57,203 nt of DNA from assembly GCA_016220095.1 (NCBI GenBank), contig JACRIJ010000056.1, positions 1-57,203 on the forward strand, in the 5' to 3' direction. A model generated the notes under the pieces. That model saw nothing but the letters and a program-made list of their open reading frames with translations. It made no database searches and had not been told where the DNA came from. Position 1 is the stretch's first letter, and the number at the start of each line of letters is the position of its first letter. Shown here in pieces: positions 57,037-57,203 of this stretch. The position numbers and the translations under genes are program-made. This DNA is from Planctomycetota bacterium (GTDB lineage: Bacteria; Planctomycetota; MHYJ01; JACQXL01; JACRIJ01).

Positions 57037-57203
57037 TTGGCGCTCTTGACGTCCTCTGCGGTTTATTGCGTTCGTCGTCGGTTCGGATGTATGACGGCCG
57101 GAATAAACCGCAAAGTTCGCAAAGAACGCAAAGACGACGGATATTCGTATCGTCTTAGCGTACTTTGCGCGCTTTGCGGTTAAATCGTTGCCGTTAGAAC
57201 GAA
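57037..57203. repeat. CTTTGCGGTTAA-family hairpin
   Basis: The left arm at 57102-57137 (AATAAACCGCAAAGTTCGCA and on) pairs with 57150-57185, 30 of 36 positions matching around a 12-nt loop. The left arm contains three 9-nt units CGCAAAGNN. A single, more degenerate arm precedes it (57041-57075, GCGCTCTTGACGTCCTCTGC). The segment after 57155 matches the module before ispH. Confidence 0.9.

Noticed and set aside
56717..57183. Plus-strand frames at the right end (Cys/Arg-rich, ending VLCALCG)
   Set aside because: They are translations of palindromic CGCAAAG/CTTTGCG and GC-rich modules; no ribosome binding site and no protein-like composition.
1..57203. tRNA, rRNA, insertion sequence or prophage genes
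   Set aside because: None could be recognised on either strand; no transposase, integrase or structural phage motif was seen in any frame. A covariance search would be needed to exclude small RNAs.

Overview
The window looks like chromosomal DNA of a Gram-negative bacterium from a poorly sampled lineage. LPS genes (lpxK, an LpxL-type acyltransferase), two predicted outer-membrane barrel proteins and several lipoproteins indicate a diderm envelope. An FHA-linked eukaryote-like Ser/Thr kinase, a SpoIIE/HATPase/STAS partner-switching set, HD-GYP and hybrid kinases, sigma-54 control and DUF4900/DUF2341 proteins recall genomes assigned to Planctomycetota-like, Omnitrophota-like or related candidate phyla. 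That placement is inference. No rRNA, tRNA, CRISPR array, transposase or phage gene was seen.

Layout. 1-3.6 kb (minus): partial BtuF-like binding protein, a FolK-PanC fusion, a TPR/outer-membrane protein. 4.0-4.8 kb: a methyltransferase flanked by two 69-nt-identical direct repeats. 5.5-6.0 kb: moaC. 6.3-10.2 kb (plus): a pseudopilin operon with a canonical sigma-54 promoter, then a secreted KAKGDDDDD-repeat protein closed by a terminator. 10.8-12.2 kb (minus): an NtrC-type activator with its own sigma-54 promoter. 12.4-17.1 kb (minus): rpoA-rplQ-lpxK-DUF362-lpxL. 17.3-24.9 kb (plus): L,D-transpeptidase, HD-GYP, pgsA, pgpA, RsbU/W/V-like partner switch, DUF523, a secreted protein. 24.9-33.9 kb (minus): thiC, a secreted LolA/LppX-like protein, a coiled-coil protein, a two-domain L7/L12-like protein, yggS, FHA-kinase, punA. 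34-35 kb: a gene relic broken by a long hairpin and a REC-DHp protein. 35.3-39.5 kb (plus): a membrane protein with a winged-helix regulator and a palindromic operator, ispH, three membrane proteins. 39.6-49.6 kb (minus): scpA, trpS, site-2 protease, secreted cyclophilin, second TPR/barrel paralogue, a 1289-residue LamG/DUF2341 surface protein, a DMT transporter. 49.8-56.5 kb: pfkA, ubiX, lipoproteins, a GAF-GAF-PAS hybrid kinase, DUF2971.

The most unusual feature is between the genes. Almost every gap longer than about 100 bp is built from a few degenerate motif families: GATTTAAG, GAGACTTTAACGAGAC, CCCGGGTCCCGG, GAATGAAGGACGG, CTTTGCGGTTAA, GTGGCCAGTGG, GCGAGCAGGGGC. Many are arranged as long inverted repeats whose arms match each other better than they match other copies. 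Several fill a gap exactly, contain the stop codon of the upstream gene, extend a reading frame, or interrupt an old gene. This is the best candidate here for an undescribed element system.

Transcription signals are clear. There are many sigma-70 promoters with TTGACA and TATAAT-like boxes. At least three lie 7-10 nt before the start codon, which implies leaderless or nearly leaderless mRNAs. Two canonical sigma-54 promoters tie the pseudopilin operon to the nearby activator.
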